A stretch of DNA of 64,000 bases from Brevibacillus brevis (GTDB lineage: Bacteria > Bacillota > Bacilli > Brevibacillales > Brevibacillaceae). The translations under genes and the position numbers were made by a program. The DNA is taken from the NCBI RefSeq assembly GCF_022026395.1, contig NZ_CP041767.1, positions 5,272,001 through 5,336,000 of the forward strand, read 5' to 3'. Below, piece after piece: positions 41,567-50,944 of this stretch; the first letter of the stretch is position 1, and the number at the start of each line of letters is the position of its first letter. The notes below the pieces were generated by a model. The model saw only the letters and a list, made by a program, of their open reading frames with translations, had not been told where the DNA came from and did no database searches.

Positions 41567-42907
41567 TTATTGCTTGATCCAACCTGGCTCGTACTCTTGT
41601 TCCAATTTTGTGCGATCGTCTTTGATCGACAGCTTCACCGTCGGAGCCAATGTTCCGCCAAAGTGGCTGAATTGGAATTCCGGAGTCTGATTGCCGACAT
41701 CGCCGATGGACATGTTGCCCAGATCGCCAAAATGGGCGAAACCGACCACGTTCAAGTTCGGAAGCACCAACCAGGAATATGCTTGGTATGGATTATCAGC
41801 CGGATTGGCCAAGACCAAACCGCTTCCGTTCAGCGGCTTATATCCGCCGATCAGCTTGTCTGAAACGAATCCGTACAGTCCGTCCGGTCCGGTGAGTCCA
41901 TCCGCATATTTATTGATGTGGCTGTCGGTAAACAGATAATACTTTTTATCCTTCACCACAATATGCGGGCGCTCCAGTTCTTCATTTACGTAGTTGGCTT
42001 CTACGAGCGGAGGAAGCATTTTGATTTTGGAAAAATCGCCGCCCTCCACCTCAGCGATGCCGATGTTGCCGTTAGCGTGTACGGCACCTGAAGGCACGTT
42101 TTGCTGCCCGGCAAATTCAGGACTGCCGACATATTCCGGTTTCAACTTGCGGTCGGCAGCAGAGCCTCCAGAATTCCCTTCAAACAGCAGGTATTCTTTT
42201 TTCGTCTGCGGGTCTTTGAACCACATCGGATCGCGGAAAGCGTACCCCCCGCCTTCACCCTGCTGCGCTTGTTCTTTGGTCTGATAGTATTTTCCGTCCG
42301 GCTCCAAAATGATGTGGTGATTGCCCCAATTTTCGAATCGGACTCCGCTGTTGTCCGCGACGATATCGCCGGTAGCCATGGCCAAACGTTGTTCATAGGT
42401 CAAACGCTCTTCGCCTTTGTGTCCGGTTGCGGTGTAGAACGCATGGATTTTGCCGTTATCCATCATAGCCGATCCAGCCCACTGGCGGGAACCGAGCGCG
42501 GATCCGCTCGGGAACAGCTCGCCACCCAGCGTCCAATCTTTTCCGTTTTTCGAATAAAAGTAACGGATCGTGGCAATGTCGTGCACTTTGCCCGGCAGCA
42601 CATCACTCGGTGCGGTAAGCGCGAATATCACTTTCCAGCCTTTGATCGAGGCTACATTCCCGTCACGGTCTGTCAGTGCCCACGTATCCCACATGTGATA
42701 GCCCGGCGCCAATTTCTCCAGTTTGCTGATGTCAGTGTACGGCAAGGTATTGTCTTGATTCAGCTCGATTTTCGATGCCTGCTCGCGGGTCCAGTTGACC
42801 GTTTGCTCACCGCCCTCGGCATACGCCGAGAGCGCAGTGAGGCCGGAAGCGACAACGCTTGTTGCCAAAGCCAGCGCGGTCAATGCTTTCTTGTTTTTGC
42901 GGATCAT
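41567..42907 (-). CDS. sacB: GH68 levansucrase/fructosyltransferase, paralogue 2 of 3
   Basis: A 446-residue secreted GH68 enzyme. Signal peptide with cleavage near AYAEGG; nucleophile Asp74 in HMWDTWALTD; stabiliser Asp in GYAFRDPMWF; acid/base Glu in NEELERPHIVV. In contrast to the other two copies it has Ala in place of Pro after WDTW, a position next to the nucleophile. AAGGAAAGGGG precedes the ATG at 42907. A 33-bp gap to the upstream copy indicates co-transcription. Sequence similarity to copy 3 is clear over the whole length, consistent with ancient duplication. Confidence 0.92.
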   Translation of the reverse strand: MIRKNKKALTALALATSVVASGLTALSAYAEGGEQTVNWTREQASKIELNQDNTLPYTDISKLEKLAPGYHMWDTWALTDRDGNVASIKGWKVIFALTAPSDVLPGKVHDIATIRYFYSKNGKDWTLGGELFPSGSALGSRQWAGSAMMDNGKIHAFYTATGHKGEERLTYEQRLAMATGDIVADNSGVRFENWGNHHIILEPDGKYYQTKEQAQQGEGGGYAFRDPMWFKDPQTKKEYLLFEGNSGGSAADRKLKPEYVGSPEFAGQQNVPSGAVHANGNIGIAEVEGGDFSKIKMLPPLVEANYVNEELERPHIVVKDKKYYLFTDSHINKYADGLTGPDGLYGFVSDKLIGGYKPLNGSGLVLANPADNPYQAYSWLVLPNLNVVGFAHFGDLGNMSIGDVGNQTPEFQFSHFGGTLAPTVKLSIKDDRTKLEQEYEPGWIKQ

Positions 42908-42940
42908 GTTACCGCCCCTTTCCTTTATGGCTATGCGTGC

Positions 42941-44263
42941 TTAGCGATTCGGGCCGAACGGTTTGATTTCACCTTGTTTTCCCTCTTTGGTAATGACCGA
43001 TTTGTCGCCTTCCAGGTTTACCTTCAACGTTGAAGAGAAGGTACCGCCGAATTTCACTTCCCCGTTCTCATCTTTTGGTTCGTTAATGAAGCTGATCACC
43101 TGTTGGTTCGGAAGCACCATCCAGGAATACGCTTGGTAACCGTTTTCCGCTGGATTCCCGATAACCAAGCCGCTGCCGTTCATCGGTTTGTAATCACTTC
43201 GCAGACCCTTCCCGACAAAACCGTATACGCCGTCTGGGCCGGTCAAGCCAGGTGCGTAGGTGAAGGTATGGCTGATCGTGAATAGGTAATAATCATCGCC
43301 ATTCACCACGACGTGCGGACGTTCCATCTGATGGTTGGCCCCAACTGATTCGAGCAGCGGAGGCAGCAGTTTCAATTTGGTGATGTCGTGGTCAAGTACT
43401 TCCGCGATGCCGATATTTCCGTTGTACAATTCCGCGCCTGCCGGAACCGAATGGGTTTTACGGTATTCTTCGTCACCGATGTTTTCCGGCTTCAAAGAAT
43501 AGCCACCGCCGGCCTGGCCTTCGAAAATAATGTACTCTTTGCCGGTGTTCGGGTCTTGGAAGAAGAACGGATCACGGAACGCCGTGATGATATTGCCTTT
43601 GAACTGATCAATCGTTTCGTAGTACTTGCCGTCTGCTTCAAGAATGATCTTGTGTTCACCTTCGTTCGTGAGATGCACGCCATCTTTGTCGGCGCCGATA
43701 TCGAACGTAGTTTTGGCGATGCGCTGCTCAGCCGTTTGAGCCCATCTGGATTCGTCCCAATTGTTTTTATCCCCGGTTGCCGTATAGAAGAGGTGGACTT
43801 TGCCTTTCTCATCCAGCATGGCTGTTCCGGCCCATTGCATATGACCTAACGCTTTGTCTTTGTTATAGGGAATGCCGGCGTATGTCCAGTCTTTGCCGTT
43901 TTTCGAGTAGAACATTCCGATGCTTGCTTGCGTATGACGTTCACCCCAACCCAGAGAGCGCGGAGCGACCAAGGCGAAAGCGACTCTGTAACCTTTGACA
44001 GTTGCAAGGGAACCGTCTCTGTTCTGCAGGGGCCATGTGTCCCAAACCCATTGGTCCGGTGCGACGAGCTTGAAATCCAAATCGACCGGTGGAGCGGTTG
44101 TCTCTTTCGTGAGAGCAACTTTTTCCGCTTGCTGGCGCGACCAAATCGAAGTGTGATCATCACTGACATCGGCGGCTAATGCTGGGATGGCTGCAAGCAA
44201 ATTGGCAGCTATCGCTGTGGATAAAGCTAGATTCCTAAACTTAGGTTTGCTGGATTTTCTCAT
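42941..44263 (-). CDS. sacB: GH68 levansucrase/fructosyltransferase, paralogue 1 of 3
   Basis: A 440-residue secreted GH68 enzyme, first gene of the operon. Signal peptide ending ALAAD; nucleophile Asp75 in VWDTWPLQN; stabiliser Asp in TAFRDPFFF; acid/base Glu in NHQMERPHVVV. The segment before the acid/base Glu (NHQM) differs from the DELE/EELE of the other copies, and an extra loop around KNNWDESRWAQTAEQ is present, so product specificity may differ. Start ATG 44263, 10 nt after GGGAGG. Expression should depend on antitermination at the RAT upstream. Confidence 0.9.
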   Translation of the reverse strand: MRKSSKPKFRNLALSTAIAANLLAAIPALAADVSDDHTSIWSRQQAEKVALTKETTAPPVDLDFKLVAPDQWVWDTWPLQNRDGSLATVKGYRVAFALVAPRSLGWGERHTQASIGMFYSKNGKDWTYAGIPYNKDKALGHMQWAGTAMLDEKGKVHLFYTATGDKNNWDESRWAQTAEQRIAKTTFDIGADKDGVHLTNEGEHKIILEADGKYYETIDQFKGNIITAFRDPFFFQDPNTGKEYIIFEGQAGGGYSLKPENIGDEEYRKTHSVPAGAELYNGNIGIAEVLDHDITKLKLLPPLLESVGANHQMERPHVVVNGDDYYLFTISHTFTYAPGLTGPDGVYGFVGKGLRSDYKPMNGSGLVIGNPAENGYQAYSWMVLPNQQVISFINEPKDENGEVKFGGTFSSTLKVNLEGDKSVITKEGKQGEIKPFGPNR

Positions 44264-44363
44264 TTTCTTAAATCCTCCCTTTACATCATGAATTGCAGCA
44301 AAGTTACCTATTATGGGAATATTGAGAGATTGAAAACTCTGCTCTTCTCCATTGACAGGACAC

Positions 44364-44458
44364 AAAAAAGACCCAAAACGCGTAAGGGACTGTATAGCGA
44401 TAGCCATACTTCACCCATCTCACGTCTCAGGTCTTGCCTGCTTAGCAGTAACAATCCT
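44364..44458 (-). promoter_or_regulatory. RAT antiterminator site with overlapping terminator
   Basis: The minus-strand leader has GGATTGTTACTGCTAAGCAG followed by GCAAGACCT (44457-44429), a near-perfect match to the ribonucleic antiterminator consensus bound by LicT/SacY/SacT proteins. Its 3' part (AAGACC) can instead pair with GGGTCTT of a terminator whose six-T run lies at 44369-44364. Binding of the antiterminator encoded at 37622 would prevent the terminator. Confidence 0.9.
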
Positions 44459-44480
44459 GCGGTATTTTGTTCGCATCCTC

Positions 44481-44509
44481 ATTCTATTGTCTGCGAATTA
44501 CGATTTCAA
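44481..44509 (-). promoter_or_regulatory. Sigma-A promoter of the levansucrase operon
   Basis: TTGAAA (44509-44504), 17-bp spacer, TAGAAT (44486-44481), placed about 25 bp upstream of the RAT. No clear CcpA (cre) site was found around it. Confidence 0.7.
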
Positions 44510-44644
44510 TAGTCAAAAATACCCTTTCCTACAGATCGAAACAAAGGAGAATATTCCCGGACTGTAAATAGCACCTTTCTAATTGGAACCTTAGTTAATC
44601 GTCCGCTTGGATCGGATATTTTTTCTTTTGCTATTACTCTTGAT

Positions 44645-44837
44645 CTACATCTCTTCCTTAATTCTTAACGGTTCAGCGTGACCTCTCTCCTGCATTCTCG
44701 CCTCCAGCAGACGATCCAAATGTACGATAACGGAGCTAATAAACATGATGATTAATAAAGAGTAAAAACAGAGAAATAACAATAACCAACAGTAACATCA
44801 CCACTCGTTCATAATTTACCACATCTTAACTTGTCAA
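44645..44837 (-). other. Promoter-like site and broken small membrane ORF in the long intergenic region
   Basis: On the minus strand TTGACA (44837-44832), an 18-bp spacer and TATGAA (44813-44808) look like a promoter. Just downstream a hydrophobic frame (VVMLLLVIVISLFLLFINHH) runs into another frame, FISSVIVHLDRLLEARMQ...RIKEEM, ending at 44645; joined by one shift they would give a single-span membrane peptide of about 55 residues. It may be a decayed gene. Apart from this and the operon leader, 44510-45017 holds nothing I can identify. Confidence 0.35.
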
Positions 44838-45017
44838 TCCTTTCATGAGTTTACTGTACTTTGGCAATATATACACTAGGATTTACCATTAACACCGTGC
44901 TTATAGTGTCAATGAACACCGTATGAACTTATGCCCAAAACCGCACTGTACCGCCATTTGTTATGTTAAAATCGGCTCGAACAAAGATGTGCAAAACGTA
45001 TGTAGGAGGACACCCAC

Positions 45018-45587
45018 ATGCAAAACCGTCAAAACGAAATTATTATTCCTGAAAATCCTGTTTCACACTTTCTGTTCACCAGCACAAAATCCGCTGCGAT
45101 CTGGTTGATTATCAGATTGTATGTCGGCTATTCATGGATTACTGCTGGATGGAAAAAAGTCCAGTCAGATAGCTGGACGGGAGATGCGGCTGGCGGAGCG
45201 ATTCAAGGGTTCGTAAAAGGCTCCTTGGCAAAAGCAGCCGAAGGAAAGGACGTAACCGGGTGGTACGCCTGGTTCCTGGAAAATATGGTATTGCCAAATG
45301 CCAAGGTGTTCGGCTTCCTCGTTGCTTATGGTGAGGTACTCGTCGGACTCGGCTTGATTCTCGGCTGCCTGACAGGGATCGCAGCGTTTTTCGGCGGCTT
45401 GATGAACGTCAGCTTTCTGTTCGCAGGAACGGTCAGCACCAACCCACTTCTTTTTGTTTTTGCTACTTGGCTCGTTCTGGCTTGGAAGGTTGCGGGCTGG
45501 TATGGTCTTGACCGCTGGGCGCTTTCTTATCTCGGAACACCTTGGACGAGAAAAACGCGCGATGGTGTTTTGCCGATGAACAAGTAA
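45018..45587 (+). CDS. DoxX-family membrane protein
   Basis: A 189-residue protein with four membrane helices of the DoxX/SURF4 type: AIWLIIRLYVGYSWITAGWKK (key residues RLYVGYSWITAGWKK), AYGEVLVGLGLILGC, IAAFFGGLMNVSFLF and TWLVLAWKVAGW. It is related to the DoxD subunit of thiosulfate:quinone oxidoreductase, but most bacterial members have undefined roles in redox or membrane stress. GTAGGAGG precedes the ATG. Single gene with its own terminator. Confidence 0.82.
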   Translation: MQNRQNEIIIPENPVSHFLFTSTKSAAIWLIIRLYVGYSWITAGWKKVQSDSWTGDAAGGAIQGFVKGSLAKAAEGKDVTGWYAWFLENMVLPNAKVFGFLVAYGEVLVGLGLILGCLTGIAAFFGGLMNVSFLFAGTVSTNPLLFVFATWLVLAWKVAGWYGLDRWALSYLGTPWTRKTRDGVLPMNK

Positions 45588-45607
45588 TATGTTTTTCCTC
45601 TCGAATG

Positions 45608-45640
45608 ACAAAGCCACCTATTTCGGGTGGCTTTTGTTGT
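45608..45640 (+). terminator. Terminator after the DoxX-like gene
   Basis: AAAGCCACC, 8-nt loop, GGTGGCTTTTGTT. The rest of 45641-45820 is AT-rich, with no gene. Confidence 0.8.
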
Positions 45641-45820
45641 CCCTTCAGCTAGATAATTAATAAAGTAACGGACAAATTGTATGAATTTATTCCAACATGT
45701 ACCCGTGATTTCCAATGAATATTTATACATGATGTTGAATGACTGTCTGATTGCTGTGCATTATTCTTTTGAGGAACTATAAATTTTCTCATTTTTCTAA
45801 TAATTTAACAGGAGGACAGT

Positions 45821-47452
45821 ATGAACAAGTGGCTACTAGGCATTTCTACTGCTGTTTTGTTGTTTAGTCTCTCGGTCGGCTGTAGCTCGAAGCCCGCCGA
45901 CAACCTCCCATCCCCTCCAACGGAAGCGACAGCAAAGCCTACTACATCAGAGCCAATGGTCTTGCAATGGAGCATCACCGGGGAGCCGTCTACGATGGAT
46001 GCCGGCATTGCAACAGATTCGACCTCAATGGACATGATCAATCTCACCTTCGAAGGACTGACCACCGTCGACCGTCAAGGCCAGATGATCAACGCCATCG
46101 CGGAGAGCTACACGCATACTCCTGACTTCACTCATTTTACTTTTATCATTCGAAAGGACGCCAAATGGAGCAATGGCGACCCTGTTACCGCTCACGATTT
46201 TGAGTACGCCATCAAGCGCAATCTCGACCCCAAAACTGCTTCCGGCTACGCGTATCAGCTCTTCTATATCAAAGGAGGCGAGGATTTTTACTCTGGAAAA
46301 GGCAAACCAGAAGACGTCGGGGTAAAGGCAAAGGACGACTACACACTCGATTTCACCTTGCGCTCACCAACACCGTTTTTCCGCGAATTGACCTCATTCA
46401 CTACCTACTATCCGCTTCATAAAAAAACCATCGAGAGCAATCCCCAGTGGGCAACAGAAGCGAAAACAATTGTCGGCAATGGACCGTTTATCATGGATAC
46501 GTGGGAGCACAAATCCAAGCTCTCTTTCAGCAAAAGCCCTACTTATTGGGACAGCGCCAACGTCAAGCTGGACCAGATCCATATTGTCATCATCGAGGAT
46601 AACAACACCGCCCTGTCCATGTTTGAAAATGGTGACCTGGATTGGGGAGGCTACCCTTCCTTTGGCTTGTCTCCGGATGCAGTCGGTCAGATCAAGGAAG
46701 AGGGCAAGCTGCTCGTCGCAGATAATCCCGGCACCAAAGCTGTCATTTTCAATACAGAAAAGCCCCCTTTTACCAACAAAAAAATTCGTCAGGCGTTTTC
46801 GTATTCGATCGACCGACAGCAATTGGTGGATAACATCCTGCAGACCGGCGTCCCACCCGCGTATGGCTGGGTTCCCGTTTCCATGGGGTTGAACCCGGAC
46901 GGCTACTTTAAAGAGGATGTAACGAAGGCGAAGCAGCTTTTGGCAGAAGGCATGAAAGAGCTCGGGCTGACTCAATTCCCTAAGGTCACGTATTACTACG
47001 ACACTGGAGAAACGGACAAGAAATTGGCTCAAGCACTCCAGGACGAGTGGAAGAAAACATTGGGAGTCGACATTGACATTCGCACCTCGGAATGGAAAGT
47101 GTTTAACGAGGATGTCCAAAATGGCAAATACGACTTCGGCATCTGGCTATGGGGGGCCGATTTCAACGACCCGATCAATTTCCTCGAAATGTACAAGGAC
47201 TTGGGTGGCAACAACGTCGTTCGCTTCGACAACAAGGAATACCGCGATCTACTCAATAAGAGCTACTATGAGACCGACGAGCAAAAGCGCAAGCAGTTGA
47301 TGTTTGACGCCGAAAAAATTCTCATGGAAGAAATGCCACTAGCACCGCTGCACTTCCGCGGCAATGCTTATGTAAAAAACGACAAGGTGAAGGACTTTGT
47401 GATCTTCCCTCTCGGCGGTTCCTACTTTAAATACGCGTATATTGAAAAATAA
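45821..47452 (+). CDS. Oligopeptide ABC transporter substrate-binding lipoprotein (OppA-like)
   Basis: A 543-residue extracellular solute-binding protein of family 5. Signal peptide with lipobox LSVGC (lipidated Cys near 21). Family segments: GEPSTMDAGIATDSTSMDMI, KWSNGDPVTAHDFEYAIKR, DLDWGGYP and FGIWLWGADFNDPINFLEMY. It is similar to DppE/OppA of Gram-positive bacteria that hand peptides to membrane permeases. No permease genes are next to it, so it is an orphan binding protein that may serve a transporter encoded elsewhere, possibly the one at 60428-64000. AGGAGG precedes the ATG. Confidence 0.88.
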   Translation: MNKWLLGISTAVLLFSLSVGCSSKPADNLPSPPTEATAKPTTSEPMVLQWSITGEPSTMDAGIATDSTSMDMINLTFEGLTTVDRQGQMINAIAESYTHTPDFTHFTFIIRKDAKWSNGDPVTAHDFEYAIKRNLDPKTASGYAYQLFYIKGGEDFYSGKGKPEDVGVKAKDDYTLDFTLRSPTPFFRELTSFTTYYPLHKKTIESNPQWATEAKTIVGNGPFIMDTWEHKSKLSFSKSPTYWDSANVKLDQIHIVIIEDNNTALSMFENGDLDWGGYPSFGLSPDAVGQIKEEGKLLVADNPGTKAVIFNTEKPPFTNKKIRQAFSYSIDRQQLVDNILQTGVPPAYGWVPVSMGLNPDGYFKEDVTKAKQLLAEGMKELGLTQFPKVTYYYDTGETDKKLAQALQDEWKKTLGVDIDIRTSEWKVFNEDVQNGKYDFGIWLWGADFNDPINFLEMYKDLGGNNVVRFDNKEYRDLLNKSYYETDEQKRKQLMFDAEKILMEEMPLAPLHFRGNAYVKNDKVKDFVIFPLGGSYFKYAYIEK

Positions 47453-47458
47453 CAGAGC

Positions 47459-47502
47459 GCGGGCATCCTCTCTTTGCGAAACAGATAGAGAGAGATGCCC
47501 GC
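47459..47502. terminator. Hairpin between convergent genes
   Basis: GCGGGCAT (47459-47466) and ATGCCCGC (47495-47502), extended inward by CTCTCT/AGAGAG pairing, form a long stem between the binding-protein gene and the AAA/VWA gene. Confidence 0.65.
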
Positions 47503-47507
47503 TTCCA

Positions 47508-49721
47508 TCATAAATACCGAGCGATTATCCGAACTAATTTTGCAGGGAACTCATGTAAATTGGTAATATCCAAAAATCTTTCATTCCCATAGATTTCACT
47601 AATCACATCCTTGTCTTGACCGATTGCGGCTGCAAGAAATGTGACTCCTTTTCGTTCATATTCCTGGATGGTCTGTTTCATATCTGTAACAGCGTAACTT
47701 CCGGTGTAGTCATCCATTGCTTTCGGTTGGCCGTCACTTATGCTAATCAACAGTTTTGTCTTTTGGGGTGAAGCGGCTAACCGTTCCGCCATTATTCGAA
47801 GAGCCATGCCATCGCGATTATTGCTTCTGGCATGAATTCTCATTAATCTGAAGCGATCATTGGCATCCGCTTTATTAAAGTCGGCATAGGCAAAGATCGA
47901 CATTTGCTCCAATCGGGAAACATCCGCTGTATCGCCGTAGATCAAAATGGGGATATGACAAAGCTGACAATATTCATATACCGCGATCACTGCTCGTTTT
48001 GCTGCTTCTAATCTCCCGTAAGCTGACATAGATGCGGATTCATCAACCCTAAGACCAACCACAAGAGAAGGGGATTCCGTTGGAGGACGTTTCTTGGCAA
48101 AATACTTGTAATCCCTGTAAGCAACGCTGTCTGCCTGAAATTTGCTGCCATAGTAACGATTTCTCGCAAAGTCGGATGATATCTCATGTTCCAGATACGG
48201 AAGTGTCTTTCTCGCAATCTCTTGCACAATCGGCATGAGTCCCTGACAAAGACAAACATATTCCTGTTGGTTTTCCTCATCGTAGTCTGGACGGTGAACA
48301 ATGAGCTTCACTTTTTTATGAATCGAATCGGAAATGACCTCTCTTGCATCTCGATTCAGCTTTTTACGGAAATCTCGTTCCTTTTGCTTCGCTTCCTCTG
48401 ACATGGATTCAGGATTTGCCTGATGATAGTTGGGATCGCCATCTTCACCCAAACCTGAACGTTCCATATGGGTAGAGTCATCAGAGACACGGGAAGAGCT
48501 GCTATCGGCAGATTTTTTCAAGGCGATTCCTTTTTCCTCTCGATGGTTGTCCTTGTCAAAATCCGTATCGTCTATATCTCCCCATGTCCTGATCTCTACG
48601 GCGTCGTCAAATTTTCGTTTTTTTTTTAGTTCAGTCTCGGCTTCTTCCAGGCTGGCAAGCAAACCATGATTTTTTAGTGCTTCTTCCAGAAGTTTTATTT
48701 CTTCCGAATCGGTTGTGATCTTGTAGATGACCTTATGATAAAGAGATTCTTTGGCGGAGGCTCCTGCGGCAATTGCATCTGCCCAGTAGAAAAAGGAACG
48801 CATTCCAGCCACGCCCTTGATCGCATTGGCCCGCGCTGTTCTGTCTAAAACCATAATCACATCCGCTAAAATACCCAACATCTTGCCATCTTGAAAACCG
48901 GTTTTGGCCATTACACGTTCGATCATGATTTCTTTAGTCGGCAGGTCCATCTTTTCCGTATGCTGAACCCTGTCGCGCAGCGCTTCGTTTAACGGTCTGG
49001 TTCCCGCATAACTGCGGTTTGTTGTGATAACCGCGATGAAGTCTGGGTGCCTGCGTATGATCTCAGTAGGAAGATTGATGCTGCCATCCAGCTCCAAGGC
49101 AGAGTTTAATGCCATTAACACCGCAGCATCGCGAATAACGTTTGGTTCCTGGATTTCCAGCAGGTAACCCTTTTGATAGGCTCTGACGATCTCCGAAGGG
49201 TAAAATCGGTACTCAATCGCTTCACCATCGGTGTTTTCCGCTGCTGCACGCTTCAGTAATTGCTTCATCTTTAAGGCAGCCCGTTCCTGTGTAATCCCCA
49301 GTGCATCCATTAAAATTTCAGATATGCTTTGGAGCCCATCGCTTTCATATAAAGCTTTCCATACCGCTTGCTCGGCAGGCTCCATTTTCTCGAGACGTTC
49401 AGAAGAAATGACAGGCAATATAGCGCCAATAATATCCGATTTATCCATATCAGCAAAACAAGTCACTTTCGTATACGGCAGCCCGAAATTAGCCGATAAT
49501 GCTTTGGCTAGTTGTGTTTTCCCAGAACCGGCGTCACCTTCTAACAATATATTGGCGATCTTCATTTCCCCGCGATTCCAGTTGCGTTTGATTTCTTTAC
49601 TAATGCGCCGTTCTTCTTCACTGACCCTATGCGTGATTGGCTTTTTCCAAACGAGCTTTTTTTCTGCATCTGTCAGCTGTCTTTCGGGTGACAAATGATC
49701 GTTTTCATTTTCGGTCATCAT
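47508..49721 (-). CDS. Single-chain MoxR-type AAA+ ATPase and VWA-domain protein
   Basis: A 737-residue protein joining two modules normally encoded as separate partner genes. N-terminal AAA+ domain: Walker A GDAGSGKTQLAKAL (about 62-75), a Walker-B-like strand GYLLEIQEPN that lacks the usual Asp-Glu pair order, sensor 1 VITTN and arginine-finger region LRDRVQ. A charged, Ser-rich linker (about 380-470) follows. The C-terminal VWA domain has the MIDAS DESAS, a Thr/Asp contact (YGDTAD) and ISDGQPKAMDD. CobS/CobT and MoxR/VWA pairs use such modules to insert metals or remodel complexes. Start M1 or M2 (AGGAG nearby). The target is unknown. Confidence 0.78.
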   Translation of the reverse strand: MMTENENDHLSPERQLTDAEKKLVWKKPITHRVSEEERRISKEIKRNWNRGEMKIANILLEGDAGSGKTQLAKALSANFGLPYTKVTCFADMDKSDIIGAILPVISSERLEKMEPAEQAVWKALYESDGLQSISEILMDALGITQERAALKMKQLLKRAAAENTDGEAIEYRFYPSEIVRAYQKGYLLEIQEPNVIRDAAVLMALNSALELDGSINLPTEIIRRHPDFIAVITTNRSYAGTRPLNEALRDRVQHTEKMDLPTKEIMIERVMAKTGFQDGKMLGILADVIMVLDRTARANAIKGVAGMRSFFYWADAIAAGASAKESLYHKVIYKITTDSEEIKLLEEALKNHGLLASLEEAETELKKKRKFDDAVEIRTWGDIDDTDFDKDNHREEKGIALKKSADSSSSRVSDDSTHMERSGLGEDGDPNYHQANPESMSEEAKQKERDFRKKLNRDAREVISDSIHKKVKLIVHRPDYDEENQQEYVCLCQGLMPIVQEIARKTLPYLEHEISSDFARNRYYGSKFQADSVAYRDYKYFAKKRPPTESPSLVVGLRVDESASMSAYGRLEAAKRAVIAVYEYCQLCHIPILIYGDTADVSRLEQMSIFAYADFNKADANDRFRLMRIHARSNNRDGMALRIMAERLAASPQKTKLLISISDGQPKAMDDYTGSYAVTDMKQTIQEYERKGVTFLAAAIGQDKDVISEIYGNERFLDITNLHEFPAKLVRIIARYL

Positions 49722-49734
49722 ATTGCTCCTCCCC

Positions 49735-50943
49735 TCATAGTACGGAGTCCTTCACATCTTTGCTCCCTTTCTCAACAAGAAGAGGCAACAGCAAAGCAGC
49801 ACCGATCATAATCAAAACCCCGCTCACCACATATACCGCAACCAGCGAGAACGTCTCCTTTAAATAGCCGGAGATAAACATGCCAATCACCATCATCCCC
49901 ATAAAAACAGGGGTGATCGCACCAGATACCCGGCCCATAAATGCCCCTTCTGTGTTCCGTACAATCAGCGTCTGGATTCCGCTTTGAATACAAGGGAAAA
50001 AGAAACCACTGATCACTAATAGAACAATCATCAACCAAATCGTTGTGGTAGCCCCTACTACCATCGTGCAAACCGCAGAGACAAGCAAGCCTACCATGAG
50101 CAGCATCTGTGGCCTTACCTTTTTGGCTATCCCGATAATGATTGCTCCTCCTGCCAACATGGCTAACCCGTTGGTCATAACCAACCACTGCAAAAATTGT
50201 TTGTCCTGTCCCAAATTCTCGATGACAAGGAAGATTTGAAGCGGCTGTGTCAGACCTGACGCCAATCCGACAACGAAGAAAGTCAAACAGAGAATTCGCA
50301 AGGATTGATTGGACCCGATGTAGCGCAGTCCGGCCTTCAATTCCTTGATGAAGCCGCCAGCATCCTCAGACTTCGGTTCCTCCGCGTCACGTGGAAGCGT
50401 CGCTAATATCAGGGAAGAACCCAGGAACAAAACGGCTGTCAAAATCAGAGAGACTGTAATTCCAAACTGGATGAAAATAAACGTGCCGATGACCGGACCT
50501 AAAACCGTAAAGACAGCAACAAGCGTTTGGGACATGGCCATCGCGCCCTGCAGTTGTTCAGCTGGCACATGACGCTTGTACAGTTTCATGGCCGAGGGCT
50601 GAGAAAACTGAGACAAGCTGGCGGAAATAAAGGTTCCGATGAGCAGTGCCATCCATCCCCCATTCATAAGTGCAAGCAGCACAGCCCCGACGGACACGGC
50701 AGACAGCAGATCGCTCAAAACCATTGTCCGCTTCGGTCGCCATCGGTCAGCAAAAGTTCCGCCAATCAGGCCGAATAAAAAAATGGGTGCGAATTCCGCG
50801 ACCGAAATCAGTGATACATAAACCGGATTATTATTCGTCATTTCGCTAACGAAAAGAAGAACGGCATAATTCCGGATCCAAATCCCCAAATGCAGCAGCA
50901 CGCGGGAGAGGACAATCGTTCGAACATAAACATTGGAAAACAT
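49735..50943 (-). CDS. MFS transporter (MFS_3 type)
   Basis: A 402-residue major facilitator with about twelve membrane helices. The loop 2-3 motif is GTFADRWRPKRTMVLSD, matching the MFS signature GxxxDRxGRR. The helix arrangement and N-terminus (VYVRTIVLSRVLLHLGIWI) fit EntS/MacA-like drug and siderophore exporters. It follows the DUF6530-like gene by 1 bp and ends 14 bp before the AAA/VWA gene, so these genes appear to form one transcript, although a functional link is not evident. Confidence 0.82.
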   Translation of the reverse strand: MFSNVYVRTIVLSRVLLHLGIWIRNYAVLLFVSEMTNNNPVYVSLISVAEFAPIFLFGLIGGTFADRWRPKRTMVLSDLLSAVSVGAVLLALMNGGWMALLIGTFISASLSQFSQPSAMKLYKRHVPAEQLQGAMAMSQTLVAVFTVLGPVIGTFIFIQFGITVSLILTAVLFLGSSLILATLPRDAEEPKSEDAGGFIKELKAGLRYIGSNQSLRILCLTFFVVGLASGLTQPLQIFLVIENLGQDKQFLQWLVMTNGLAMLAGGAIIIGIAKKVRPQMLLMVGLLVSAVCTMVVGATTTIWLMIVLLVISGFFFPCIQSGIQTLIVRNTEGAFMGRVSGAITPVFMGMMVIGMFISGYLKETFSLVAVYVVSGVLIMIGAALLLPLLVEKGSKDVKDSVL

Positions 50944-50944
50944 T

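Noticed and set aside
42101-43033. 310-codon plus-strand frame opposite the levansucrase genes
   Set aside because: It is the antisense shadow of two GH68 genes with clear catalytic motifs.
44264-44510. cre (CcpA) site in the levansucrase promoter region
   Set aside because: No convincing WTGNAANCGNWNNCW match was seen near the promoter or RAT.
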